A stretch of 55,773 nucleotides of DNA from a virus, in the IMG/VR virus record IMGVR_UViG_3300020152_000027, positions 1 through 55,773 of that record. One strand, 5' to 3'. A program made the position numbers and the translations under genes. Below the pieces are notes generated by a model. It was not told the origin of the DNA and did not search any database. It saw only the letters and a list, made by a program, of their open reading frames with translations. Within the stretch, counting starts at the first letter, position 1. Each line of letters opens with the position of its first letter. This document shows, one piece after another, positions 1-6,351 of the stretch.

Positions 1-8
1 GTCCGAAA
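1..8. repeat. Terminal identity, left copy (possible circularisation overlap)
   Basis: The first eight bases, GTCCGAAA, are identical to the last eight bases of the window. Merging the two copies keeps the leftward gene at 1-193 in frame across the junction and gives an ATGA stop/start overlap with the next gene. This supports a circular or circularly permuted molecule, although eight bases alone is short. Confidence 0.6.
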
Positions 9-193
9 CCACCCCGCCGCCGCTTCACCTGCTCGATAGGTTCGCCGTTCGCCCGCTTGATCCTGTCCTCTATTAACTTGACCATGCGGAGAGCGTTGGA
101 GAGGTCATACCGATCAGCGTTGGCTACTTTGGCTTTCCAGTCTGCGAGAGCGGCTTGGTTGCGCTCCTGTTCGGTGGATGGGTGCGCGCTCAT
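1..193 (-). CDS. Small hypothetical protein, runs off the left end and probably continues at 55765-55743
   Basis: Sixty-four codons are visible from the ATG at 193, which overlaps the stop of the preceding gene as ATGA. The protein is charged and helical, with no recognised domain. If the shared terminal eight bases are merged, the frame continues for seven more residues (HWSRRAR) and stops at 55743-55745. That stop overlaps the ATG of the gene at 55746 as ATGA, which is how most genes of this leftward operon are joined. Its first residues (MSAHP) resemble the start of the neighbouring ASCH gene. Confidence 0.6.
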   Translation of the reverse strand, partial: MSAHPSTEQERNQAALADWKAKVANADRYDLSNALRMVKLIEDRIKRANGEPIEQVKRRRGGFG

Positions 194-864
194 TGTTCGA
201 TCCTCTTGAAACTGATAACCCATACCCACGGGTTAGAGTCCCATTCAAATCCACGTTTGCTGTTGAGATAATCCCATCCGCCTTTGAACACTTCGCGCAT
301 GAAGCCGGGGGCGATGGAGATAGATTCACATGTCGGGTCGTCGCAGCCTTCGGCAATCGCATCGGCGTCCGTGATGTCTTGCAACCTCTCGACTCTGACT
401 TCTGTTATTTCGAGTGTGAGGCGGGAAGCCCAGCGGGGCATGTAGATCGGGGATACGGGTTTATAAGCGTGTGCGGCGGGGTGATAATCTTCATCGGGTG
501 CGCGGTCTTTAACTCGACATACACCCGGAGTTGCGGCGTAGATGAATATGCGCTTACTGTCAGTGTCTAACTTGCCCGCCTCGCGCACCCACAGACAATC
601 TCCAACGTCACCGTAATGGTCAGTGAGTTCGACAGGCTTTGCGGCTAAAAGAGTCTCCAAAGTGTTTTTGCTCGCTGCGCCGTTCCGATGATTCCACCAC
701 CAATCCTTACCGTCATAAGTTGGCTGCGGTTTAATCACGCGCCGCGTCTGCGTCTTGTTGCCCGCCAGAATCGCCCGCACCATCTCACCTGAAAAGATGA
801 TCGGCCTTTCCTTGATCTGCGGCTTGAGGTCAGCGGGTTGAAATGTTTCAGGGTGCGCGCTCAT
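190..864 (-). CDS. ASCH-domain-like phage protein
   Basis: 224 aa. Residues about 19-45 (RPIIFSGEMVRAILAGNKTQ followed by TRRVIKPQ) and the C-terminal YMPRWASRLTLEITEV and NPWVWVISF stretches match the phage ASCH family as I know it. ASCH domains have a PUA-like fold and are thought to bind RNA or modified nucleic acid. The role in phages is not established. It lies in the leftward early operon, with a 4-bp overlap with the gene before (861-864) and the gene after (190-193), which implies translational coupling. Family assignment is from recognised motifs; function is inferred. Confidence 0.75.
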   Translation of the reverse strand: MSAHPETFQPADLKPQIKERPIIFSGEMVRAILAGNKTQTRRVIKPQPTYDGKDWWWNHRNGAASKNTLETLLAAKPVELTDHYGDVGDCLWVREAGKLDTDSKRIFIYAATPGVCRVKDRAPDEDYHPAAHAYKPVSPIYMPRWASRLTLEITEVRVERLQDITDADAIAEGCDDPTCESISIAPGFMREVFKGGWDYLNSKRGFEWDSNPWVWVISFKRIEQ

Positions 865-1253
865 TTGGCTTGACCTTTCACCTTGACGGCTTTTTGCTTC
901 CGCAGCTTCCAGCGCGACCCTTCGCCGGCTGGTTGCCAGTTGCGCGGCTTGCCGTCGCGGTACGTAGCTTTGGAGTGGGTGATTCGAGCGGCAGTGATGT
1001 AGCCGCCTTTGATGTCGTACATCACTCCGAACTTATAGACGGGCGTTACTTCCGAAATATGCGCGGAGCAATGAAGCGATTGCGTGCCGTCGGTGATATA
1101 GCGAGCGTGTACCGTTTCGCCTTCGATGTGGGTGACTTCTGCAATCAGGCGAGTACACGGCTTGTCGAACTCATTGATGATCACATATTCGCCAATCAAC
1201 TTGTCGGCGTCTTGCGTCTCCGTGGCGGGCGCGGTGGGGTGATTAGTGGTCAT
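861..1253 (-). CDS. Hypothetical protein, beta-rich, basic tail
   Basis: 130 aa, not recognised. The N-terminus (MTTNHPTAPATETQDADK) resembles that of the gene at 1608-1859, and the DNA of the two starts is nearly identical (22-bp match, 1216-1237 and 1819-1840). The middle alternates beta-type segments (EYVIINEF, TVHARYITDG, KFGVMYDIKGGYI) and the end is lysine-rich. ATGA overlaps at both ends place it in the coupled leftward operon. Confidence 0.65.
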   Translation of the reverse strand: MTTNHPTAPATETQDADKLIGEYVIINEFDKPCTRLIAEVTHIEGETVHARYITDGTQSLHCSAHISEVTPVYKFGVMYDIKGGYITAARITHSKATYRDGKPRNWQPAGEGSRWKLRKQKAVKVKGQAK

Positions 1254-1447
1254 TTGGAGTCTCCTAACGCCTCACGCAACAAAGCTGCTGAGGTGAGACA
1301 ATCGTTGATCAAGTCGTGCATAGCAGCCGTTCGCCCCGGCAACTTCTCGACCTCAAGCGCGATGCGGACTAAATTGCGCTCTGCGATGCGGGCTTGCGCT
1401 TTAAGGAAATCTATATCGGGCGCGGTGGATGGGGTGAATGGTGACAT
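1250..1447 (-). CDS. Small helical hypothetical protein
   Basis: 65 aa, not recognised. After a short Ser/Thr/Pro start it is predicted to be all helix (from FLKAQARIAERN on), and could be a small bundle or coiled coil. A clear Shine-Dalgarno (AAGGAG) precedes the ATG. The coding DNA over its first ten codons is almost the same as that of the gene at 1608-1859, suggesting duplication of a start cassette. Confidence 0.6.
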   Translation of the reverse strand: MSPFTPSTAPDIDFLKAQARIAERNLVRIALEVEKLPGRTAAMHDLINDCLTSAALLREALGDSK

Positions 1448-1456
1448 GGTTGCTCC

Positions 1457-1597
1457 TTAGAAATCTTCCGTTCCCACAGTCAGCACACCCGCCGCCCACT
1501 CTGCTTCAAGTTCCGCATACGCGCGCTCGGCCTGTTCGTCGTTGTAGGCTTGCTCGGCCATTTGCATCTCGTAATCCTGTTCGTCTGTAATCTGCAT
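1457..1597 (-). CDS. Acidic 46-aa mini-protein
   Basis: The ATG at 1597 was chosen because AAGGAGAGAACC lies directly upstream; longer forms lack a ribosome site. The 46-aa product is strongly acidic (many E/D, ITDEQDYEMQMAEQAYNDEQ) and helical. Acidic early phage mini-proteins often act as DNA mimics or inhibitors of host proteins; here that is only a possibility. It sits between two other small genes of the leftward operon. Confidence 0.6.
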   Translation of the reverse strand: MQITDEQDYEMQMAEQAYNDEQAERAYAELEAEWAAGVLTVGTEDF

Positions 1598-1607
1598 GGT
1601 TCTCTCC

Positions 1608-1859
1608 TTATCCGCAGTTGGCTTGGTGTCTCGTACCCTCGATTGCAAAACACGACTCGCACCGCATCGCCTCAACCCGCTCCTTCAAAGCGGCCACGGC
1701 GTAAGACTTGATACAGGCAAACTCGGCAATATTTGACTGGCCGTCGAGTGATGCCCAGTAGCCACGCCCGCAGCGCATGACCTGAATGATGTAGCCGTCA
1801 GCGACGATCGTCTCGTCCGTCTCCGTGGCGGGCGCGGTGGATGGGGTGGATGGTGACAT
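1608..1859 (-). CDS. Hypothetical Cys-containing protein, first gene of the leftward early operon
   Basis: 83 aa with a disordered Ser/Thr/Pro/Ala start, a middle that may be a small beta domain (GYIIQVMRCGRGYWASLDGQ) and a C-terminal CESC...HQANC metal-site-like pattern. The start at 1859 has AAGGAG upstream. It is the first gene after the operator-bearing promoter at 1893-1921. Function unknown. Confidence 0.65.
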   Translation of the reverse strand: MSPSTPSTAPATETDETIVADGYIIQVMRCGRGYWASLDGQSNIAEFACIKSYAVAALKERVEAMRCESCFAIEGTRHQANCG

Positions 1860-1884
1860 TGCGATTGACTCCTTAACTAAACTG

Positions 1885-1921
1885 TCTAGAGGATTCTAGA
1901 ATAATCTAGATAAGAAGTCAA
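1885..1921 (-). promoter_or_regulatory. Leftward early promoter with triple TCTAGA operator
   Basis: On the minus strand a -35 TTGACT (1921-1916), a 17-bp spacer and a -10 TAGAAT (1898-1893) are seen. Three TCTAGA boxes at 1885, 1895 and 1905 are exactly 10 bp apart and cover the spacer, the -10 and the start region. The same arrangement, including a 19-bp identical core, occurs at 4139-4175. Repeats in phase with one helical turn suit an oligomerising ribbon-helix-helix repressor. Confidence 0.8.
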
Positions 1922-1948
1922 GAGAGTTCTTGAAAATTATTTCAAACG

Positions 1949-1980
1949 CAAAAACGCCCGACCACGTTAATGATCGGGCG
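1949..1980 (-). terminator. Intrinsic terminator, leftward
   Basis: Read leftward, a stem of CGCCCGA pairs with TCGGGCG around a 12-base loop and is followed by a T-run (TTTTTGCGTTT). It closes the transcript of the genes at 2007-2994, just before the operator region. Confidence 0.85.
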
Positions 1981-2006
1981 TCCGACGGGCTTTCTATTAA
2001 AGGGCT

Positions 2007-2597
2007 TTAGGCGGGAACTAGCAGGCGGTCAATGTAACGTTGCGCCGCTTTGATGTCGGAGACGATGGGGTCTTTTCGCGCGCGCTTCCTTAACTTATCG
2101 GCCAGCCAGCGCAGCCGTCTTACTAGAAACAAGAGGATCGGCCTGAGCCGCCGCTTGTGCCTAACAGCTAACCGCCACCATACGCTGTAGTTAAAGATGA
2201 TGTAATCGAGGGATTGGCTGGTCTTACTGAGTACATCCTTCGTTCCTTGAGTCCACGACTCCCGCTCTATGTTTAAGTCGCTACCCTCCCCCTCTTCCAT
2301 GCTGTTCAGGAAGGCTTGACGGAGCGCGGCACTAATCGCCGTGTACTCATCAGGGCGTCGCATAATGGCGGTCGTGAGATGATAGACCCTGCGAAACGTC
2401 TGCGAGCGCACGTCTATCTCGCCGCTAACGGCAAGCCGCATTAAATCACAGCGGGCATCTCCAAAATTGGCTTGCGTTCGGAAGACGCGGATTTTATGAA
2501 CGATGTTCCGCCGATCCCGGTACGCGAGGGCGGTCAAGACAAAATTGCGTACAGTCCAGAGGACGGCACAGACGACGACGAAAGCTAGAAAACTCAT
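2007..2597 (-). CDS. Membrane-anchored hypothetical protein
   Basis: The ATG at 2597 (MSFLAFVVVCAVLWTVRNF) is preceded by GGAAGTG and gives 196 aa. Residues about 2-25 form one hydrophobic segment, followed by a long, very basic helical part (several RR/KR pairs). It therefore looks like an inner-membrane protein with a cytoplasmic helical body. It overlaps nothing and follows the gene at 2602-2994 closely, so the two are probably co-transcribed between the promoter near 3050 and the terminator at 1949. The family is not recognised. A location beside control genes would suit a lysogenic or exclusion function, which is inference. Confidence 0.6.
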   Translation of the reverse strand: MSFLAFVVVCAVLWTVRNFVLTALAYRDRRNIVHKIRVFRTQANFGDARCDLMRLAVSGEIDVRSQTFRRVYHLTTAIMRRPDEYTAISAALRQAFLNSMEEGEGSDLNIERESWTQGTKDVLSKTSQSLDYIIFNYSVWWRLAVRHKRRLRPILLFLVRRLRWLADKLRKRARKDPIVSDIKAAQRYIDRLLVPA

Positions 2598-2601
2598 GGT
2601 G

Positions 2602-2994
2602 TCACTTCCGTTCGTTAGATTTCTTTCGAGGAGACTTTGTTGCCTCACCTTCTAAGGCTCGGCGGGCAGTAGGGGCGTCGGGGAACTCGTTTTTCAAAAC
2701 GATGCGGTCTACTTCTTCGGGACTTAGCCCACACTTATCTTTCAGGAACAGCGCGCGCCACATCCTATTTTCTTCCGCCAGACGCTGGATGCTTCTTTCC
2801 TTCTCGTCTAACGCAGCATTAGCATCCCGATCTTTCCTGCGATCATTGTAACGCTTAAGTGCCCCGCTGGCAATTACCAGAAGAACGGCAACCGCGAGGG
2901 TTCCAGCTACACCTAAAGTGCCTATGAGCGTGTTCCAGAGGGCGGTAAAAGCCTTGACGAACTCCGTCGCCGCTTCCTGAATTATAAATGCCAT
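2602..2994 (-). CDS. Single-pass membrane protein with coiled coil
   Basis: 130 aa. A hydrophobic segment at about residues 20-45 (TLIGTLGVAGTLAVAVLLVI) is followed by a charged coiled-coil-like stretch (about 50-80) and a lysine-rich tail. This layout occurs in holin-accessory, exclusion and signalling proteins; nothing specific is recognised. It precedes another membrane-anchored protein by four bases, so the two may act together at the inner membrane. Confidence 0.6.
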   Translation of the reverse strand: MAFIIQEAATEFVKAFTALWNTLIGTLGVAGTLAVAVLLVIASGALKRYNDRRKDRDANAALDEKERSIQRLAEENRMWRALFLKDKCGLSPEEVDRIVLKNEFPDAPTARRALEGEATKSPRKKSNERK

Positions 2995-3026
2995 AAGAGG
3001 CCGGGCATGGGTGAGATGGCTTTCGG

Positions 3027-3075
3027 TTCTAGAAATTGCCTGCGGATATTATCAGTCATGCCAATTTATTAGCAA
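3027..3075 (-). promoter_or_regulatory. Probable leftward promoter with a single TTCTAGAA box
   Basis: Minus strand: TTGCTA (3075-3070), 18-bp spacer and TAATAT (3051-3046) with an upstream TG, then ATTTCTAGAA (3036-3027) in the early transcribed region. The same ten bases lie just before the start of the gene at 3741-4109, so this may be a second operator class with the TCTAGA core. Confidence 0.5.
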
Positions 3076-3081
3076 GCAAAT

Positions 3082-3108
3082 AAAAAACCCCGCCGGGAGT
3101 GCGGGGGC
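3082..3108 (-). terminator. Intrinsic terminator, leftward
   Basis: On the minus strand a GC-rich hairpin (CCCCCGC / GCGGGG type) is followed by TTTTTTATTT. It ends the transcript of the gene at 3145-3657. Confidence 0.9.
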
Positions 3109-3144
3109 AAGTTCTTTGTCGAGAGTTTTAAAGAATTAAGATTG

Positions 3145-3657
3145 TCAGCCAGCGATATTTCTCAGTGCTTTCGACTTCTTAAACCTGTGCGAGACGCCGG
3201 GTTCTTTAATGAGCGGGTATCTTTCATCGTCAGCAAGTTGTAACGAGTCGTCCCACCACACCCACCGACCGGCAACGTCGGCGCGCGGATAGAACTCAAG
3301 TAGCTTTCCGGCGATGTGTAATTTAGACAATTGAAACTCGCCTGACTCTGCTTCAGGATGAAAACTGTCAAGTCTGACCATGCCGGGACTTAGGCTTGTT
3401 AGCAAAGCAATTAGCAACTCTCCGTCGGGATACTCTATTCCGTAAACGCCGCATCCAACGAAGCCGCATTTGAGGAAAATTAGGATCGATCCGACTGAGA
3501 ATCTTGCGTAACCTTCATCTTCAATTTCAAGAAAAAAGCAGGTGTCCGTAGGAGAGTAACCTACAGGGACTCTAAGGTGTTGAACGTCGGGGGGGCTTCT
3601 TCGGGCGATTCGGCTGACACTACCCATATACAATGAGAGGCCAAAGCTGTACAGCAA
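3145..3657 (-). CDS. Hypothetical protein with possible hydrophobic core
   Basis: 170 aa from a TTG at 3657, or 160 aa from an ATG at 3627; no clear ribosome site supports either, so the start is open. The protein is mixed alpha/beta with several cysteines (FLKCGFVGCGVYGIEY) and a hydrophobic middle. It is monocistronic, bounded by its own terminator at 3082. Its place between the RHH-type gene and membrane genes suggests expression in the prophage state, but this is inference. Not recognised. Confidence 0.5.
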   Translation of the reverse strand: MLYSFGLSLYMGSVSRIARRSPPDVQHLRVPVGYSPTDTCFFLEIEDEGYARFSVGSILIFLKCGFVGCGVYGIEYPDGELLIALLTSLSPGMVRLDSFHPEAESGEFQLSKLHIAGKLLEFYPRADVAGRWVWWDDSLQLADDERYPLIKEPGVSHRFKKSKALRNIAG

Positions 3658-3740
3658 GGCGGTGAGTGGAATGCGAGTAACAAGCGTCGCGCCTTTTCCT
3701 TTCTTAGTTTCATACTAAAGCGTTTTTGGTACGTTTTATT

Positions 3741-4109
3741 TTAGCTTGCAGTTTTGCCTTTTTTCGGTTTGTAGGCTTTGCGCCTCTGCATAGGCATCAT
3801 TTGCTCAGGCTCAGATGGTACTTCCCTGATATTGGTTGGTAGTGAGGCGTCCATTTGTTGAAAGTTTAATTGCCGCTCTGCCCGCGCCCGCTCTCGTTGG
3901 CGTGCCCTGTATTCAATCTCGTCAAGTTGAGCATCTTCCCAGAACACGGCATATCTATCGAGTATCTCCACAGCTACTTCTGTCCGGTTCTTTTTGTCGC
4001 CTTTAAAGCGTTCCGCAAGCCGCTCCAATCGCTCCACAAGTTCTTTGGGGGCTTGGACGTTGAATTGCAATTTTCCTTTGTTTTCGCTCACAACAATCAT
4101 AGTAACCAT
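3741..4109 (-). CDS. Possible ribbon-helix-helix DNA-binding protein
   Basis: 122 aa from the ATG at 4109, with GGAG about ten bases upstream. Residues about 1-60 have a short strand (GKLQFNVQAP) followed by two helices (KELVERLERLAERF, NRTEVAVEILDRYAV), the order of a ribbon-helix-helix domain. The C-terminal half is Arg/Gln-rich with a basic tail (RRKAYKPKKGK). It is divergent from the small RHH gene at 4194, with the triple-TCTAGA operator between them, so it may be a second repressor or an antirepressor. A TTTCTAGAAA box sits directly before its start codon. Confidence 0.55.
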   Translation of the reverse strand: MVTMIVVSENKGKLQFNVQAPKELVERLERLAERFKGDKKNRTEVAVEILDRYAVFWEDAQLDEIEYRARQRERARAERQLNFQQMDASLPTNIREVPSEPEQMMPMQRRKAYKPKKGKTAS

Positions 4110-4129
4110 TTCTAGAAATCTCCACAACT

Positions 4130-4175
4130 ATTTTATCCTTGACAGCCCCGCTAGAATCTTCTAGAATCCTCTAGA
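4130..4175. promoter_or_regulatory. Divergent promoter region with triple CTAGA operator
   Basis: Rightward: TTGACA (4139-4144), a 17-bp spacer and TAGAAT (4162-4167). Boxes GCTAGA (4150), TCTAGA (4160) and TCTAGA (4170) are 10 bp apart and cover the spacer and the -10. Leftward: a TAAAAT (4135-4130) could serve the gene at 4109. The operator is the mirror copy of that at 1885-1910; the 19-bp core TCTAGAATCCTCTAGACAG is shared. Confidence 0.8.
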
Positions 4176-4193
4176 CAGATTGGAGGAAAGCAG

Positions 4194-4373
4194 ATGCCGA
4201 AGTTAAAAAAGGGGCAAGTCGGGCGCTACGTTGTTTGGCCTAAAGACCTCGACAAGTGGCTACAGGACAAAGCCAAAGAGCATGGCCTTAACTCACCCCA
4301 AAAGTTTGCGGTGATGTCTCTTATGGGCGACATGCAGCGCACTGACGACGTTCCACAAAAACGCGCCTCATAA
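4194..4373 (+). CDS. 59-aa Arc/CopG-like ribbon-helix-helix repressor candidate
   Basis: A short gene with a strong ribosome site (GGAGGAAAGC). The protein is very basic at its N-terminus, then has a probable strand (GRYVVWP) and two helices (KDLDKWLQDKAKEHGL, SPQKFAVMSLMGDM), the fold order of Arc/CopG/ParG-type dimers. Such proteins bind short DNA repeats cooperatively. It is the only gene directly after the promoter at 4139-4167, whose three CTAGA boxes recur at the leftward early promoter. The simplest reading is an autoregulated repressor of both promoters. The fold is inferred from pattern, not from a search. Confidence 0.65.
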   Translation: MPKLKKGQVGRYVVWPKDLDKWLQDKAKEHGLNSPQKFAVMSLMGDMQRTDDVPQKRAS

Positions 4374-4451
4374 CTCTCCGGCTTTGGGGCGGGAGAAACG
4401 TACCAAGAAACCCCCGCCCCTCCACCGTGCGCCGCGACGCGAAACGGAGAG
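4374..4451 (+). promoter_or_regulatory. Nested inverted repeats between repressor and next gene
   Basis: An outer pair CTCTCCG (4374) / CGGAGAG (4445) encloses a strong inner pair GGGGCGGG (4386) / CCCGCCCC (4413). There is no T-run, so it is not a textbook terminator. It could be a processing or attenuating structure after the repressor gene. Confidence 0.5.
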
Positions 4452-4500
4452 TAGCAAGTTCACTTGACCATTGAAATCACGACTTGCACGGAATTGTGCT

Positions 4501-4992
4501 ATGAGACCACAAAGCATCCCGCCGCCGTCACAAATCGAAGTTGAGGCCGAGCTACGCGACCAATTCAAGCACGGCGACATCACGGCTGTCTCGATCTGGC
4601 TCGGCCACCGAGACCACACGACGCTCTCTAGGGAGTTGAACTCCGAAGAACCGGCAGAGTCGTCCGCTTACGCTTTCCTCCGCTTTCTGGATGCCTGCTA
4701 CAAGACGCGGTTTGAGCTAGGCACAGCCGTATGGGCTTTGGTCGAACGCTTCAACGCCCGCTACCAGCAGAAGGCCGTAGAGACGCAGACGTTCAGCCCC
4801 GTTGCGGAAACATTCCACACCTTAAACATCGCTGAATTAAACGATCTGCCTGTGAGGGATCGCCTACGCGTGGCGCAGCAGCTTTACTCCGATCTAGGGA
4901 AGTACATCGCGGGTTTGTATCACTTGGACATGGACGCCGACGAAGAAGAGACGCAGTATCCCCGACCCGCCAAAACGGCGGGCGGGAGATAG
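4501..4992 (+). CDS. Possible CII/Cro-like regulator
   Basis: 163 aa from the ATG at 4501 (a TTG at 4471 is possible). Residues about 20-60 (ELRDQFKHGDITAVSIWLGH, then DHTTLSRELNSEEP) look like a helix-turn-helix in which the second helix reads a target, as in phage CII-type activators. The rest is helical. It follows the RHH gene and precedes the divergent peptide/TPR pair, a position typical of lysis-lysogeny regulators. Assignment is by pattern only. Confidence 0.45.
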   Translation: MRPQSIPPPSQIEVEAELRDQFKHGDITAVSIWLGHRDHTTLSRELNSEEPAESSAYAFLRFLDACYKTRFELGTAVWALVERFNARYQQKAVETQTFSPVAETFHTLNIAELNDLPVRDRLRVAQQLYSDLGKYIAGLYHLDMDADEEETQYPRPAKTAGGR

Positions 4993-5007
4993 GCTTTTGA
5001 TTGGTTG

Positions 5008-5229
5008 CTAGGGAATCAGTTGAACGATGAACTCGCCAAACCACACCAGCGCAATGTTCCACTCCGAAGCTTCCGCTTCTGGATCGGTAGTCGCAGGGGG
5101 CGCGGCGGGCGGCGGGTTACAGCCGTACACGGTCGTCCAGATCGTGCCGTCTTTACAAGTGGGGTTGTTGGCCTCGACCGGGAGGTATAAGGCCAGCACA
5201 AGGGCAAGGGAGACGAGTAGCTTTTTCAT
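5008..5229 (-). CDS. Small secreted peptide precursor (73 aa)
   Basis: The ATG at 5229 gives a textbook signal peptide: MKK, a hydrophobic LLVSLALVLALYL core and a VEA-like cleavage site near residue 20. The mature part is about 50 aa, with two cysteines, a Pro/Ala-rich stretch and a hydrophobic C-terminus (FIVQLIP). No ribosome site is obvious. It is transcribed leftward, only 12 bases from the divergent TPR gene at 5242, so their promoters must overlap. A secreted peptide next to a TPR protein recalls peptide-receptor pairs; see findings. Confidence 0.55.
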   Translation of the reverse strand: MKKLLVSLALVLALYLPVEANNPTCKDGTIWTTVYGCNPPPAAPPATTDPEAEASEWNIALVWFGEFIVQLIP

Positions 5230-5241
5230 ACACATAGTTTA

Positions 5242-6120
5242 ATGAACGAAATCAAAACAATCAAACTTCAACTCGCAAGCGTGCCGTCGAATCTTCCCGC
5301 GTGGGGAGATTGGAACGAGCAGGCGAACTGGCGTTTGAGGCTTGGTGAGTTTGACGCCGCGCTTTCGATTCTACGGGTGGCACTTTCGGAGACGGAAGAT
5401 GTCAACGGGCGCGCGGCACTGACCGCAACTCTGGCGCGAACACTCTGCGTTAGCAACCGCAAATCGCTCGCCTATCAGTTGCTATCCGAGTTTGATCAAT
5501 GTGCCATCTCCGATCCCCTCATTCTCGCCAAGTTTCAGCACACGAAGGCGAACGTCTTGGACGAGTCCGGTGAATACGGGAAAGCGTTGATAGAACTTGC
5601 CGGAGCAAGTGCTTATTTCGAGGTGGCAGGGCATCCAGATCGCGCAGAGGTCGCAGCCAACACGGCGAGCGTCTACGTCAAGATAGGTAAGCCCGAAAAG
5701 GCGCACCCCGAACTCGACAAAGCAGAATCCTACTTCCGCTCCATCTCCGATCAGGTTGCACTAGCCCAAACCTTAGAGACCCGCGCACGCGCTTACCTCG
5801 CAGAGAACAGGTGCGATGAAGCGTATGCGGCGATTAAAGAATCCCGTTCATACCTGACAGACGAAGCCCCTTTAATTCTCGAATCTTTGGCGACTGAGGT
5901 TCAGATATTGGATCGGATGAAGAGTATTGCGGAGAGGGAGCGCACCAGACTTGCGCTGTTATTGAGCGCAGGGAACTACAAGGCGGCTGGCAGGTTGTTG
6001 GACATAACGGGAACAGCAGTAAAGAACAGAGTCAAAGCAGACCCGACGCTAAACGCCTTTGAGTCCGGTAGTCATACCGCCGTAGCCAGTATGGATGATG
6101 CCCTTGAGGTCAGGCCATAA
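5242..6120 (+). CDS. TPR-repeat protein
   Basis: 292 aa, predicted all-helical, with tetratricopeptide-like pairs (for example residues about 22-55, 95-135 and 138-175: EYGKALIELAGASAYFE, GKPEKAHPELDKAESYF, ENRCDEAYAAIKESRSYL). TPR domains bind peptides or partner proteins in the cytoplasm. There is no DNA-binding domain, so it resembles Rap-type or chaperone-type TPR proteins more than a repressor. It sits in the control region next to a secreted mini-protein. The last 72 bases overlap the leftward gene at 6049-6309. Confidence 0.6.
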   Translation: MNEIKTIKLQLASVPSNLPAWGDWNEQANWRLRLGEFDAALSILRVALSETEDVNGRAALTATLARTLCVSNRKSLAYQLLSEFDQCAISDPLILAKFQHTKANVLDESGEYGKALIELAGASAYFEVAGHPDRAEVAANTASVYVKIGKPEKAHPELDKAESYFRSISDQVALAQTLETRARAYLAENRCDEAYAAIKESRSYLTDEAPLILESLATEVQILDRMKSIAERERTRLALLLSAGNYKAAGRLLDITGTAVKNRVKADPTLNAFESGSHTAVASMDDALEVRP

Positions 6121-6309
6121 GACACCGAAGCGAGAAACGACCCACGGGATGAGGATGCCCTTGCAATCACCACTCGTTCCGATAGTGCCGAAGAAGTCAG
6201 AGCCAGTGCCGATGATGCCGAAGAAGTTCAACCCGCAGACGATGACACCTTTGAACATCGGGATGATGACACCGAAGCAAGCAATGATGATGCCAAAAAG
6301 TTTTTTCAT
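6049..6309 (-). CDS. Hydrophobic glycine-repeat mini-protein
   Basis: 86 aa from the ATG at 6309 (MKKLFGIIIACFGVII). The whole chain is made of imperfect units around F/K-G-I/V-I/L followed by a short polar linker (FFGIIGTGSD, FFGTIGTSGD, CKGILIPW, LKGIIHTG, LKGV). This gives about eight regularly spaced hydrophobic patches, unlike a normal transmembrane protein. No ribosome site is obvious. It overlaps the end of the TPR gene on the other strand, so its reality rests on the regular repeats and the signal-like start. Confidence 0.4.
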   Translation of the reverse strand: MKKLFGIIIACFGVIIPMFKGVIVCGLNFFGIIGTGSDFFGTIGTSGDCKGILIPWVVSRFGVLWPDLKGIIHTGYGGMTTGLKGV

Positions 6310-6351
6310 AGCGGGAGATTCTAGCAGAAGGGAACAAGACGGCAAATATTT

